From positions 248,001 through 312,000 of the forward strand of contig NZ_JAKKFH010000011.1 of assembly GCF_022230925.1 (NCBI RefSeq): a stretch of DNA of 64,000 bases, read 5' to 3'. The stretch is from Micromonospora alfalfae. GTDB taxonomy: Bacteria; Actinomycetota; Actinomycetes; Mycobacteriales; Micromonosporaceae. Made by a program: the position numbers and the translations under genes. The notes beneath the pieces are model-generated. The model had not been told where the DNA came from. It searched no databases and worked only from the letters and a program-made list of their open reading frames with translations. This document shows positions 33,514 to 42,655 of this stretch, one piece after another. Position 1 is the stretch's first letter. Every line of letters begins with the position of its first letter.

Positions 33514-34157
33514 TCGCCGAGGACGACCCGCTGCTGCGTGAGGGTCTGGCGCTGCTGCTGCGGGCGGAGGATCTGGACGTGGTCGCCACGGCCGGCACTC
33601 CGGGCGAGTTCCTGGTCGCCGTCGACGAGCATGCGCCGGACGTCGCGATCGTTGACGTACGGATGCCACCGACCCACACCGACGAGGGCATCGTGGCCGC
33701 GGTGGAGGCCCGGCGGCGGCGCCCCGGCCTCGCGGTGCTGGTCCTGTCGGCGTACGTGGAGCAGGCGTTCGCCACCGACCTGTTCTCGGTCGGCGCCGTC
33801 GGGCTCGGTTATCTGCTGAAGGAGCGGGTGGGCCGGGTCGAGGAGTTCCTCGCCGCGCTGCACCGCGTCGCGGGCGGCGGCAGCGTGATCGACCCGGAGG
33901 TGGTGGCGCAGTTGCTCGCTCGCAACCGCCGGACGGACACGGCGCTGAGCGAGCTGTCGCCGCGTGAGCGTGAGGTGCTGGGGCTGATGGCCGAAGGGCT
34001 CGGCAACGGCGCTATCGCCGAGCGGCTGTTCGTCACCGACGGCGCGGTGCACAAGCACATCCGCAGCATCTTTTCGAAGCTTCAGCTGTCACCGGACGAC
34101 AGTGCCGACCGCCGGGTCACCGCTGTGCTGCGTTACCTGGACGGCGATCGGCGGTAG
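33501..34157 (+). CDS. Response regulator, NarL/LuxR family
   Basis: A 218-residue regulator. The receiver domain has acidic pocket EDD near residue 7, phospho-acceptor Asp52 in IVDVRMPP, and the Lys in YLLKERV. The C-terminal LuxR helix-turn-helix is LSPREREVLGLMAEGLGNGAIAERL shortened here, ending VHKHIRSIFSKL. It is coupled to the kinase by overlap. Its stop codon lies inside the second copy of the palindrome that probably serves as its binding site. Confidence 0.92.
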   Translation: MRIVIAEDDPLLREGLALLLRAEDLDVVATAGTPGEFLVAVDEHAPDVAIVDVRMPPTHTDEGIVAAVEARRRRPGLAVLVLSAYVEQAFATDLFSVGAVGLGYLLKERVGRVEEFLAALHRVAGGGSVIDPEVVAQLLARNRRTDTALSELSPREREVLGLMAEGLGNGAIAERLFVTDGAVHKHIRSIFSKLQLSPDDSADRRVTAVLRYLDGDRR

Positions 34158-34170
34158 TGCCTGCTGTACC
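34153..34170. promoter_or_regulatory. Palindromic operator, copy 2 (upstream of the ABC exporter)
   Basis: GGTAGTGC-CT-GCTGTACC matches copy 1 at 32210 in 14 of 16 arm positions with the same 2-base centre. It lies 99 bases before the exporter ATPase start, where activation by the response regulator would be expected. Confidence 0.55.
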
Positions 34171-34268
34171 CGGACCTGGCAGCCCGCGGGATGGTTGCCG
34201 TTCTCCCACGTCAATAGCGTTTCTGGTGCGCGCAGTTCTTGCCGATGACACGGAGAGAGGCCACCAGA

Positions 34269-35030
34269 ATGCCGGACTATCCGGGACAGACAATCGAAGC
34301 GGCGGTACGCGTCGAACACCTCACCCGCGTGTACGACGCCGGCCGTGACCAGGTGACTGCGCTCGCGGGCCTCGACGTCGGCTTCGACAGGGGCACCTTC
34401 ACGGCGGTGATGGGGCCCTCGGGCTCCGGCAAGAGCACGCTGCTGCAGACCGCGGCCGGGCTCGACCGGCCCACCTCCGGTCGGGTGGTCATCGGAGGCA
34501 CCGACCTGTCCGGGCTGTCCGAGACCCGCCTGACCGAGCTGCGTCGTACCCGGATCGGGTTCGTCTTCCAGGCGTTCAACCTGATCGGCGCGCTCACCGT
34601 CGAGGAGAACATCGTGCTGCCCCTGCGGCTGGCCGGCGTCCGTCCGGACCGGGACTGGCTGACCCGGGTGGTCGAGCGGGTCGGCCTCACCGACCGACTG
34701 CACCACCGGCCGGCCGCGCTCTCCGGCGGCCAGCAGCAGCGGGTGGCGATCGCCCGCGCGCTGGCCACCCGCCCTGAGGTGATCTTCTGCGATGAGCCGA
34801 CCGGCGCTCTCGACTCCCGCAGCGCGGCGGAGGTGCTGACGCTGCTCCGCGCGGTCGTGGACGAGCACGGCCTGACAGTGGTGATGGTGACCCACGACCC
34901 GATCGCCGCGTCGTACGCGGACCGCGTGCTCGTGTTGGCCGACGGTGCGATAGTCGCCGACCTTCCGCAGCTCGGAGCCGCCCGTATCGCCGAGCACCTG
35001 GCGTCGCTGGATCGGCGGGTCCTCCGATGA
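34269..35030 (+). CDS. ABC exporter ATPase (MacB/LolD type)
   Basis: A 253-residue ATPase with Walker A GPSGSGKST, Q-loop FVFQAFNLI, signature LSGGQQQRVAIARAL, Walker B VIFCDEPTGALD and switch His in MVTHDP. This is the class that powers FtsX-like permeases for peptide, antibiotic or lipoprotein export. GGAGAGAGG precedes the ATG at 34269 by eight bases. It overlaps the permease gene by four bases (ATGA). Confidence 0.93.
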   Translation: MPDYPGQTIEAAVRVEHLTRVYDAGRDQVTALAGLDVGFDRGTFTAVMGPSGSGKSTLLQTAAGLDRPTSGRVVIGGTDLSGLSETRLTELRRTRIGFVFQAFNLIGALTVEENIVLPLRLAGVRPDRDWLTRVVERVGLTDRLHHRPAALSGGQQQRVAIARALATRPEVIFCDEPTGALDSRSAAEVLTLLRAVVDEHGLTVVMVTHDPIAASYADRVLVLADGAIVADLPQLGAARIAEHLASLDRRVLR

Positions 35031-37495
35031 CCGGGCTCGCCGCCCGTCTGCTGCGCCACCGCGCCGGCCCCGCCGCCGCTACCCTGCTGGCCCTGACCGC
35101 CGGCGTGCTGATCCTGGTGGCGATGGGCACCCTCGTCGAGTCCGGGCTGCGTTTCCGCGCGGAACCTCGGCTCTGGGCGGCGGCCGACGTGGTCGTCGCC
35201 AACCGCACCGTCAGCCACACGTTCAAGGAGTTCGGCGACACCACCACGAGCACAGTCGCGCTGCCCGAGGGCGGCACTGTGGACGCGGCAGTGGTGGACC
35301 GGATCCGCCAGGTGCCGGGCGTCGCGGACGTCGCGGGCGACGACGCCGTGGTGATCGGCTCCCCCGCCGCCGTGGGCCACGGCTGGGACACGTACGCCTT
35401 CACCGGTCGTCGGATCGCCACGGGTGCCGCGCCAGGGGCCGACGACGAGGTGCTGCTCGACACCCGGCTCGGCGCGGCACCCGGCGACCGCATCGACCTG
35501 GTCGTGGGCGGGGTCAGGCGGTCGTACCGGGTGAGTGGAACCGCCGACACCGGTTCGACCGCGGTGTTCTTCACCGACGCGCAGGCCGCCCGGTTGTCCG
35601 CCCACCCGGGCCGGGTGGATGCGATCGGTGTGCGGATGGTGCCCGGCGCCGACCTCAACGCGGTACGCGAGATCGCGTCGGCGGCCGGCGCCACCGCGTA
35701 CGTCGGGAAAGACCGTGGCAACCTCGAGCAGTCGGAGAACCAGGCCGCCCAGACGTTGCTGGTCGGGGCCGGATCAGCTTTCGGGGGGTACGTCGTCCTG
35801 CTGATCGTCTTCGTGGTGGCCGGCACGATCGGGTTGTCCGTCCGGCACCGTCGGCGTGACCTGGCGTTGCTGCGCGCGGTAGCGGCCACGCCGGGGCAGG
35901 TGCGTCGCATGTTGGTCGCCGAGGCCGCGCTGCTCGCCCTGGTCGGCTCTGCGATCGGCGGTCCGGCCGGTCTGCTGGCGGCCCGTTGGGTGCACGGCGA
36001 GCTGGTCGGGCGGGGGTTCGTGCCGGCCAGCTTCCCGATGGTCGGCGGCCTGTTCGCGGTGCCGGCCGCGGTCGGTACGGCGGTCCTCGTGGCGGTGCTC
36101 GCCGCGTTGGTCGCCGCACGCCGGGTCACCGGGATCAAGCCGATCGAGGCGCTCGGCGAGATCGCCGTCGAGCCTCGGCGGAGCGGCCGGGTGCGGCTGA
36201 TCGCCGGCGTGCTGACGCTGGCGGCGGCCGGCACCTCGGGAGCGTTCACGCTCGGTGCCGGCGGGTCGACCGGGGCACAGGCCGGCGCGGCCGGCATGTT
36301 GTACCTGTTCGTCATCGCGGTGGCACTGCTCGCACCGAGGATCAACGCGTACGCGGCACGTCTGCTCACACCGTTGTTGCCGCGGGTGTGGCGGGTCAGC
36401 GGCTACCTGGCCGCGGCCAATCTGCGGGCCAACGCGCAGGGCATGGCGACAGTCCTGACCGCCCTCGTGCTGTCCGTGGGATTCGGCGGCTCGGTCTGGT
36501 TCCTGCAGAACAACCTGGAACGGCAGACCACCGCGCAGAGCAGCGCGGGAACCCTCGCCGAGCGGGTACTTGTCGCACCGGGCGGGCTGCCTGCGGACGC
36601 AGCGCGGGAGATCCGCGAGTTGACCGGGGTGCAGGCCGCCACCGGTGTGCGCCGTACCCAGGTGGTGGTGCGGGCGTTGGGCGGCATCGAGCCGGTCGGC
36701 GCGCAGTCGGTCGACCCGGCGGGCGTCACCTCGACAATGGACCTTGCCGTGCGCGAGGGCAACCTGGCCGACCTGCGCGCGGGTACCGTCGCCGTGTCCG
36801 CGATGCAGGCGTCCTCGTCCGGCTGGGACGTCGGCGACAGGGCGGAACTCTGGCTGGGCGACGGCACCCCGGTCACGTTGGACGTCATAGCGATCTACGG
36901 CCGTGGCCTCGGCTTCGGCGACGTCACGTTGGCTGCCGAGACGGTCGACGGGCACACGGCCGGGGACACCGACGACGAGATCCTGGTCAGCGCCGGCCCG
37001 GAAGCCGACACCGCGTTGGCCACGTGGTCGGCTGGGCATCCAGGCACCCAGGTTCTCGACGCCGCCACCCGTACCCGCCTGATCGGCACCGATCTGGCGC
37101 TCGGCGCCTGGCTGAACCGGCTGCTGATCGGCGTGATGGTGGGCTACGCGGCCCTGGCCGCGGCCACCACGATGGTGATGGCCGCACTGGCCCGCCGCCG
37201 CGAGTTGGCGTTGCTCCAACTGGTCGGTGTCACCCGCCGTCAGATCCGGCGGATGGTCCAGGCCGAACAGGCCGGATTGCTCGGCACCGCTGTGCTGATC
37301 GGCGCGACGATCGCCGCGCTGACCCTGAGCGCGATCGTCAACGGACTGACCGGAAGCCCGATCCCGTACGTCCCGCCGCTCGGTTGGATAGCGGTGCTCG
37401 GCGGCACGACACTGCTGGCGCTGGCAACCACTGTGTGGCCCGTCCGACGGCTGCTCAGCGCACCTCCGATCGACAACATCGGTGTGAAGGAGTAG
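35027..37495 (+). CDS. ABC exporter permease, FtsX/MacB type
   Basis: An 822-residue membrane protein with about ten helices: one N-terminal helix, a large extracytoplasmic domain, a three-helix FtsX domain (around residues 240-370 with LALLRAVAATPGQVRRMLV), a further pair, a second soluble domain and a C-terminal FtsX domain (LALLQLVGVTRRQIRRMVQA). This duplicated layout is usual for actinobacterial antibiotic-peptide or lipid-efflux permeases adjacent to two-component systems. The transcript ends at a strong hairpin. Confidence 0.92.
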   Translation: MTGLAARLLRHRAGPAAATLLALTAGVLILVAMGTLVESGLRFRAEPRLWAAADVVVANRTVSHTFKEFGDTTTSTVALPEGGTVDAAVVDRIRQVPGVADVAGDDAVVIGSPAAVGHGWDTYAFTGRRIATGAAPGADDEVLLDTRLGAAPGDRIDLVVGGVRRSYRVSGTADTGSTAVFFTDAQAARLSAHPGRVDAIGVRMVPGADLNAVREIASAAGATAYVGKDRGNLEQSENQAAQTLLVGAGSAFGGYVVLLIVFVVAGTIGLSVRHRRRDLALLRAVAATPGQVRRMLVAEAALLALVGSAIGGPAGLLAARWVHGELVGRGFVPASFPMVGGLFAVPAAVGTAVLVAVLAALVAARRVTGIKPIEALGEIAVEPRRSGRVRLIAGVLTLAAAGTSGAFTLGAGGSTGAQAGAAGMLYLFVIAVALLAPRINAYAARLLTPLLPRVWRVSGYLAAANLRANAQGMATVLTALVLSVGFGGSVWFLQNNLERQTTAQSSAGTLAERVLVAPGGLPADAAREIRELTGVQAATGVRRTQVVVRALGGIEPVGAQSVDPAGVTSTMDLAVREGNLADLRAGTVAVSAMQASSSGWDVGDRAELWLGDGTPVTLDVIAIYGRGLGFGDVTLAAETVDGHTAGDTDDEILVSAGPEADTALATWSAGHPGTQVLDAATRTRLIGTDLALGAWLNRLLIGVMVGYAALAAATTMVMAALARRRELALLQLVGVTRRQIRRMVQAEQAGLLGTAVLIGATIAALTLSAIVNGLTGSPIPYVPPLGWIAVLGGTTLLALATTVWPVRRLLSAPPIDNIGVKE

Positions 37496-37514
37496 GCGTC
37501 GAGGCTCGAATCTC

Positions 37515-37561
37515 GGAGACCGTGCCGCCTCCGCGGACATCGCTGAGGCGGCACGGTCTCC
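37515..37561. terminator. Terminator after the ABC exporter
   Basis: A perfect 16-bp stem GGAGACCGTGCCGCCT / AGGCGGCACGGTCTCC with a 15-base loop, beginning 19 bases after the permease stop. Confidence 0.85.
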
Positions 37562-37934
37562 CTGGTGTCTCAGCTACGGACCGGCCCAGGGCTGCGGCGA
37601 AGTCGCGGCGGCGGCTTTGGCCGACGCCTGGGTGACAGGCCGGGCACCGGTCCACGGCGCGTACCCGGCGTGAGTCGCGGCTGTCGGGGTGGCAGGACCT
37701 TTTCGAGTACGCCGACTCAGATCGTCTACGCCTTCCTGCGGAGACGGTGACGATTGCTTTCGGCCCCTGTTGGACCTGACGCGGCTGGGCAGGCGGCCAC
37801 CATCGGACCGCGGCGTCGAGTCGGCACAACCGTCGAAACCTCGCGCGACGGTGGCCTCTCGATGCTGTCCCGCAACGACCGGTAACAGCTGACCAACTAA
37901 CCAGAGTCTGCTCGTGCCGCGCCTGGCGATCGGG
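37562..37934. other. 373-base gap between exporter terminator and RiPP cluster
   Basis: I see no gene, repeat or promoter in it. It forms the left boundary of the RiPP cluster. Confidence 0.5.
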
Positions 37935-40061
37935 TCACCGCGCCGGCCCGGCCGGGAGCCGATGCCGGCGGATCAGCCGCTGCCCGATGAAGGTCCGCCA
38001 GACCCGGTCCGCGACGGTCGGTTCGACGATCCAGAGCCGGCGCTGCGCCTCGGCGAGGGTGAGCGGCGCGCTGAAGAGATCCAGGAACAGCCGGCTGCTG
38101 CGATTGAGGGCGAACACCTGACCGTCGACTCGGCGGAACAGGTGCCGGTTCGCCGGCAGGTCGCCCGGGACGCCGTCCTGCTCGTCGGAGCGGATTCGCC
38201 GGTACGCCTCCCAGACCTGCTCGTCGTCGCGGTCCACGAAGGAGCCGTTGGCGAGGAACTCGGTCTGGTCGTCGGTGTCGTGTCGTAACCGGTCGTGGGC
38301 GAGGACGCCGCGAACAGCGGTGCCGTACCGGTCGTGGTAGAAGAACGTGTGCGGGGTGTCGGTGGCGCCCAACCACGGGCGGTGGTAATGCCCGGGGTTC
38401 AGGCCGGCCTTGGCCTGGGCAACCTCGGCCTGCGCCGCCTCGGTGACCGGCTCGTCGTACTTGAGCATCCGGACGATGTCCGATCCCTGCACCGGCCGCA
38501 CGTTGGTGATGCCGAACCGGTCCGGCTCCTTGGCGACGATGGCGCCCGGCGTCAGCATGAAGTCGCCGAGCCCGCCGAGGGTCCACAGGTCCGGGTTGTC
38601 ACGCAGGAAGTTGACGCTGTCCAGCGCCTCTTCGCGGGTCTCGGTGGGGAAGCCGGTGAAGCCCATCATCTGCACACCGATGTTCGCCTTGGTCATCGCC
38701 ATCATGGTGCGTCGTGCCTGTTCCGGCTTCGTGCCCTTGTCGATCAGGTCGAGGACGCGCTGGTTACCGGACTCGAAACCGACCGAGATGGCCACGCAGC
38801 CGCTGCGCCTCAGCAGGTCGCAGCGCTCGTCCGACCAGTACTTCTCCAGCCGGATCTCGGCACCCCAACGGAAGTCCAGCCCTCGCTCGACGACCTGCTC
38901 GGCGAAGCGCAGGATGGTAGCGGGAGCGAGCACGTCGACCGAGAAGTAGATGAACTTGGCGAACTTCGACAGCTCGGTGACGTCCGCGATCATGGTGCTC
39001 ACCGTGTCCTGCCGCCATGGGCTGGTGGGACCGTCGGTGTTCAGTCCGTAGTCGCAGAACGTGCACTTGTTCCAGTAGCAGCCTCGGGTCGGCGAATAGT
39101 AGACGAACCGCTCCGGGCTGAGGTAGAGATCCCAGGGCAGGCCGGAGAAGTCCGGGACCGGCACCTGCGCCAGGCGTTCATAGCGCAGGGGCAGTTGACG
39201 CTGGCGGCCGTACTTGGGGTGCAGCCGGACGTTGGGATGCCCGGCCGGCAGCGTGCCCGCCGCCACCGCGTCCAGGATCTCCGTGTACGCGCTCTCCCCC
39301 TCCCCGACCACTATCGCGTCGAAGTCGGCCAGCACCTGGAAGACGTACTCGGGTTTGCTGGCGCACTTCCAGACGTCGGAGATCTCCGTGCCACCCGCGA
39401 TGAGGAAGACGTCCGGGCACGCCTTCCGGACGAGTCGGGCGATCCAGAGGGCGAACGGCAACTGCCACTGGTAGGTGGCGCTGATGCCGATCACCTGGTG
39501 CCCGCCAGCGGCCAGCCGTGGAATCAGCACATCCTCGTAGTAGGGCAGGAAAGGCCGGTTGAGCCGAGCGAGCAGCGCCTCGTCGGTCAGCGCGGCCACC
39601 GAGCCGATTGAGATCATCGGCGGCGGGTGCAGCCGGAAGCCGGCGTGGAACTGCCCGGGGAACCCGACAGTGCCGAGCGCGTCCATCCAGGAGATCACGC
39701 CCTCGACGGCGTCCTGGTAGTGCCGGTAGTCGTAGAACAGGGTCGGATCCTGCAGCACCCCGATCGACCGACGCAGCCGCTCCGGATCCGGGTCGGGCAC
39801 GCCGAGCTGGTTCGCCCGGGCCATCAGCGCGTCCGGGCCGCTGAGATCCTCGGTCGAAAGCCGGGACAGCTCCCGCCGCAGCCACTCGTACGCCGACGGG
39901 GTGTACGAGTGGTGGAACGCCTCGATGTTGGCGTCGATGATCTCCGCCGGCCGGTGCCCCTGTGCCCGGGCGTACGAGTCGAGGTAGTTCAGGGAGTGGT
40001 ATCCCGAGGTGGGATCGGTCAGCGGGGGGTAGATCAGTGCTGCCTTCACGGTGCCGCTCAT
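37935..40061 (-). CDS. Cobalamin-dependent radical SAM enzyme of the RiPP cluster
   Basis: A 708-residue enzyme. An N-terminal half with a B12-binding Rossmann region (VIGISATYQWQLPFALWIAR and DVFLIAGGTEISD) is followed by a radical SAM core. The 4Fe-4S Cys are Cys328, Cys333 and Cys336 in RGCYWNKCTFCDY, spaced CX4CX2C. Later motifs are IYFSVDVLAPATILRF, VAISVGFESGNQRVLDLIDK and FTGFPTETREEAL. The last 200 residues lack known motifs. B12 radical SAM enzymes methylate unactivated carbons or rearrange peptides; in proteusin clusters they C-methylate the core. GAGGAGGAG precedes the ATG; 10 bases separate it from the TfuA gene. It is the last gene of the precursor operon. Confidence 0.85.
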   Translation of the reverse strand: MSGTVKAALIYPPLTDPTSGYHSLNYLDSYARAQGHRPAEIIDANIEAFHHSYTPSAYEWLRRELSRLSTEDLSGPDALMARANQLGVPDPDPERLRRSIGVLQDPTLFYDYRHYQDAVEGVISWMDALGTVGFPGQFHAGFRLHPPPMISIGSVAALTDEALLARLNRPFLPYYEDVLIPRLAAGGHQVIGISATYQWQLPFALWIARLVRKACPDVFLIAGGTEISDVWKCASKPEYVFQVLADFDAIVVGEGESAYTEILDAVAAGTLPAGHPNVRLHPKYGRQRQLPLRYERLAQVPVPDFSGLPWDLYLSPERFVYYSPTRGCYWNKCTFCDYGLNTDGPTSPWRQDTVSTMIADVTELSKFAKFIYFSVDVLAPATILRFAEQVVERGLDFRWGAEIRLEKYWSDERCDLLRRSGCVAISVGFESGNQRVLDLIDKGTKPEQARRTMMAMTKANIGVQMMGFTGFPTETREEALDSVNFLRDNPDLWTLGGLGDFMLTPGAIVAKEPDRFGITNVRPVQGSDIVRMLKYDEPVTEAAQAEVAQAKAGLNPGHYHRPWLGATDTPHTFFYHDRYGTAVRGVLAHDRLRHDTDDQTEFLANGSFVDRDDEQVWEAYRRIRSDEQDGVPGDLPANRHLFRRVDGQVFALNRSSRLFLDLFSAPLTLAEAQRRLWIVEPTVADRVWRTFIGQRLIRRHRLPAGPAR

Positions 40062-40071
40062 CGACTCCTCC

Positions 40072-41469
40072 TCAACCGACCCGGGCCGCTGAAACGGCCA
40101 GGGTGTCCTCCTGCGCGCGCGTGCCCACCGCGGGCAGTCGCGGGGCACCGAACGCCTTGACGTAGGCGACAAACGGTTCGGCGGCGTACCGGAACGCCGC
40201 GAGGTCGACGAAGCCCCGGTCCCACGCCGCCGCTTCCAGCCCGTCGGCGGCACAGCCCCACAGCCTCGCGAAGCACGCGTCGACGATCTCGGTGCGGAAG
40301 TGCAGCCGGGCACCCGGGCGGCGACGCCCCGTCGTACGCGGGACGAGCGTTTCGTTCAGCGACGCCGCTGTCGCCGCGACCTGCCGCGCGGCGGTGAGTA
40401 ACGCGGGAGTTCGCAGCGGTGCCGCGACCATCCACAGCGCCAGGCTGCGGTACGGCGTGGTGCCGAACGCCCGCACCAGCACCCGCAGCACCGCCTCGTG
40501 GTCGTCGAGACCCCGTTCCCGGTCGGTCAGCCAGTCCCACCCGCTCGGCGGCGCACCGGTCAGCCCGCGTCGGCGGGCCACCTCGCTGGCGCGTTCCTCA
40601 ACCATCGGGTCGCCGATGTCGACCTCGGCCAGCCCGGCCAGCACCGACCGCCGGTGCCAGGTTGCCGACTCGGGATGCAGCAGCATCAGCACCGCGGCGG
40701 CCTCCCGGTCGCTGGCCCAGTGCCCGCCGACCGACTCTCCGGCGAACCGCGAGCGCCAGCTGTCGAGGAAGCGGGTGTGCAGGTTGTCGAGCGGCTGGTC
40801 GCCGGCGTTCGCCGGGCACAGCTCGGGCGCGTTGTCCGCCGCCATCGACAGCAGCATCCGTGCGTCGGCGCCCTTGGCGTCGTGGGGGTCCCGCCGGTGC
40901 CAGGTCAGGAACCGGCCCATCAGGGCCGCGGCCTCGGGTGGCGCGGTGCGCTCCAACGCCTGGTACGACCGCCGCCGGAAGGGCAGGTCCCGGCCGATGT
41001 CCAGCAGCAGCACAGCCTCGGTGTCGCTGAGCACACCGGCCGCGACGGCGCGGCGCAGCGCGACCCGGATGTTCACCAGCGGGACGCTCAACGCACGGTG
41101 GTCTTCCTCGGCGGGCCCGTGCACGACTGCCACCTCGTCGTCGCCGGTGACGATCCCGTCGCGGTAGAGCCGGAACACCTCCCCCACGCCACGCATACCG
41201 AACGGCCACAGCTCGGCGGCGCGCAGCGCGCCCATGCTGGCGGCGCCGGCCACTGTCACGCCGCGGTCGAGCAGGTCGAGGATCTCCCGGTGGCGGACCG
41301 GCGGGTGTTGCAGGAAGAACCCGTCGATGATGAGGACCCGGTCGCCGGGGACGACGTCCAGGCGGAGCAGGTCGCCGTGCGCGACGGGCGGCAGCACCAC
41401 AGCGTCGGGCAGCAAACGACCGACCTCGTCGGCCGGGAGGCTCGGACCTATGAAGACGACGTCAGTCAC
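40072..41469 (-). CDS. TfuA-domain protein with a long C-terminal extension
   Basis: A 465-residue protein. Residues 1 to about 200 are a TfuA domain: VVFIGPSLPADEVGRLLPDA, AGAASMGALRAAELWPFGM and the DDEVAVVHGPAEEDHRALS block are the family hallmarks. TfuA partners work with YcaO enzymes in thioamide formation, probably delivering sulfur. Typical stand-alone TfuA proteins are about 220 residues; here about 250 further residues follow, helical and Trp/Arg-rich, without recognisable motifs. The GTG start overlaps the YcaO stop by eight bases, so translation is coupled. Confidence 0.85.
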   Translation of the reverse strand: MTDVVFIGPSLPADEVGRLLPDAVVLPPVAHGDLLRLDVVPGDRVLIIDGFFLQHPPVRHREILDLLDRGVTVAGAASMGALRAAELWPFGMRGVGEVFRLYRDGIVTGDDEVAVVHGPAEEDHRALSVPLVNIRVALRRAVAAGVLSDTEAVLLLDIGRDLPFRRRSYQALERTAPPEAAALMGRFLTWHRRDPHDAKGADARMLLSMAADNAPELCPANAGDQPLDNLHTRFLDSWRSRFAGESVGGHWASDREAAAVLMLLHPESATWHRRSVLAGLAEVDIGDPMVEERASEVARRRGLTGAPPSGWDWLTDRERGLDDHEAVLRVLVRAFGTTPYRSLALWMVAAPLRTPALLTAARQVAATAASLNETLVPRTTGRRRPGARLHFRTEIVDACFARLWGCAADGLEAAAWDRGFVDLAAFRYAAEPFVAYVKAFGAPRLPAVGTRAQEDTLAVSAARVG

Positions 41470-42628
41470 GGGGCACTCCCGGTCGGGTACTGAGGGCACG
41501 CTCGTCGAACATCCGCAGCCCGGGGGCGAACACCTTGCTCACCGCAATGCCGATGTCGTCGTGCGTCAGGTCGACGCTGAACGGCTCGACGCCGGTGACC
41601 CGCTGCACCCGCGACGCCAGCTCGCGCAGCACCTGGGTCACGTCCCCCGCCGGTGGCGAATCCCGGCGGACCGGCCGGACGGGCCGGTCGACGGTGGGCG
41701 GCGGCACCGGCGGTCCGCCCACGTCCTGGTACGCGGTGGCGTCGATGTCGTCCCGGGCTCCGGAGACCATGACCAGCCGCGATTGCGCTGCCTCCGCCAT
41801 GGCCCGACCGACGGCGATCTCAGGGTCCACGTGGCAACCGAAGCCGCCGAAGGTGACCGGCATGTCCTCCGACCAGATCGAGGCGGCGTAGCAGGGGACG
41901 TCGACAGCGTTGGTGATGTCGCAGACCTCCACCCAGCAACCGGCCCGCACCAGCGCCTCGTACACCGTGCGGGTCATCACGTTGGTGGCGGTGCCCGGGT
42001 CGGCGTAGGTGCGCTCGGCCAACGGTGCGGTGCAGTACGGGGCGATGCAGTCACGTTCGATGACCTCCAGCAGAGCGTGCAGGCTGGCCTCGGCGAAGGT
42101 GTTCCCGGTGGCCAGCCCGTTGCTGCTGGGTGTGAACAGGGCGCGGTCCCAGCCACGCCGGATGGTGAAGTCGAGTTCGATGGTGGCGCGGGGCACCAGG
42201 CATTCCGCACCGGTCACCAGCCCACGGCCAGCAACCCAGTCGAGCTCGACGGCAGGGGTCAGTGGTGACCGTTCCGCCAGGTGCAGCCACCGGACGTCGT
42301 ACGGCAGGTCGAGCGCCTCGGCCGGGGACCGGACGACGGTCCCCGGCCGGAGGTTCTCGGCATGCCAGGACTCGATGCTCTCCATGACCGCGCTGACCCG
42401 GGCCTGCGTCGCCGTGGCGCCGGTGCCGACGCTCACCGCCATGGTGGCGCCCACCGGCCGGTAGGCGACGTGCACCGGCAGGCCGATCTCGTCGAGCCGG
42501 GTGATGTCGGCGACCCGGGTGATCCGGAAGCGGTCGAGCAGACCCCCGATCCGTTCCCAGGTCTGCTCCACGGTGGCCGTCCGGTAGGTGCCGGATCGGA
42601 ACGCGATGGTCTCGGTCGTGTCAGTCAT
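41462..42628 (-). CDS. YcaO-family enzyme paired with TfuA (probable thioamide synthase)
   Basis: A 388-residue YcaO ATPase. ATP-binding acidic motifs are SAVMESIESWHAEN and EASLHALLEVIERDC, with the third segment AMAEAAQSRLVMVSG. The opening RITRVADITRLDEIGLPVHV is shared by TfuA-associated YcaO proteins. YcaO enzymes activate a backbone amide with ATP; with TfuA the nucleophile is a sulfide, giving a thioamide, as in thioviridamide-type pathways and McrA. No leader-binding domain is visible, so recognition of the precursor may use another protein. It starts 27 bases after the precursor 1 stop. Confidence 0.88.
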   Translation of the reverse strand: MTDTTETIAFRSGTYRTATVEQTWERIGGLLDRFRITRVADITRLDEIGLPVHVAYRPVGATMAVSVGTGATATQARVSAVMESIESWHAENLRPGTVVRSPAEALDLPYDVRWLHLAERSPLTPAVELDWVAGRGLVTGAECLVPRATIELDFTIRRGWDRALFTPSSNGLATGNTFAEASLHALLEVIERDCIAPYCTAPLAERTYADPGTATNVMTRTVYEALVRAGCWVEVCDITNAVDVPCYAASIWSEDMPVTFGGFGCHVDPEIAVGRAMAEAAQSRLVMVSGARDDIDATAYQDVGGPPVPPPTVDRPVRPVRRDSPPAGDVTQVLRELASRVQRVTGVEPFSVDLTHDDIGIAVSKVFAPGLRMFDERALSTRPGVPRD

Positions 42629-42655
42629 CGAGGCTCCCGGCTGCGGGTCAGGAAC

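Noticed and set aside
30402..34157. Single forward frame of about 1250 codons
   Set aside because: Only its last 218 codons are a gene (the response regulator). The rest runs antisense to the PfkB and DeoR genes and across the sensor kinase in the wrong frame.
37562..37934. Possible additional precursor peptide beside the radical SAM gene
   Set aside because: No short frame here has an NHLP-type leader or a GG/AG cleavage motif.
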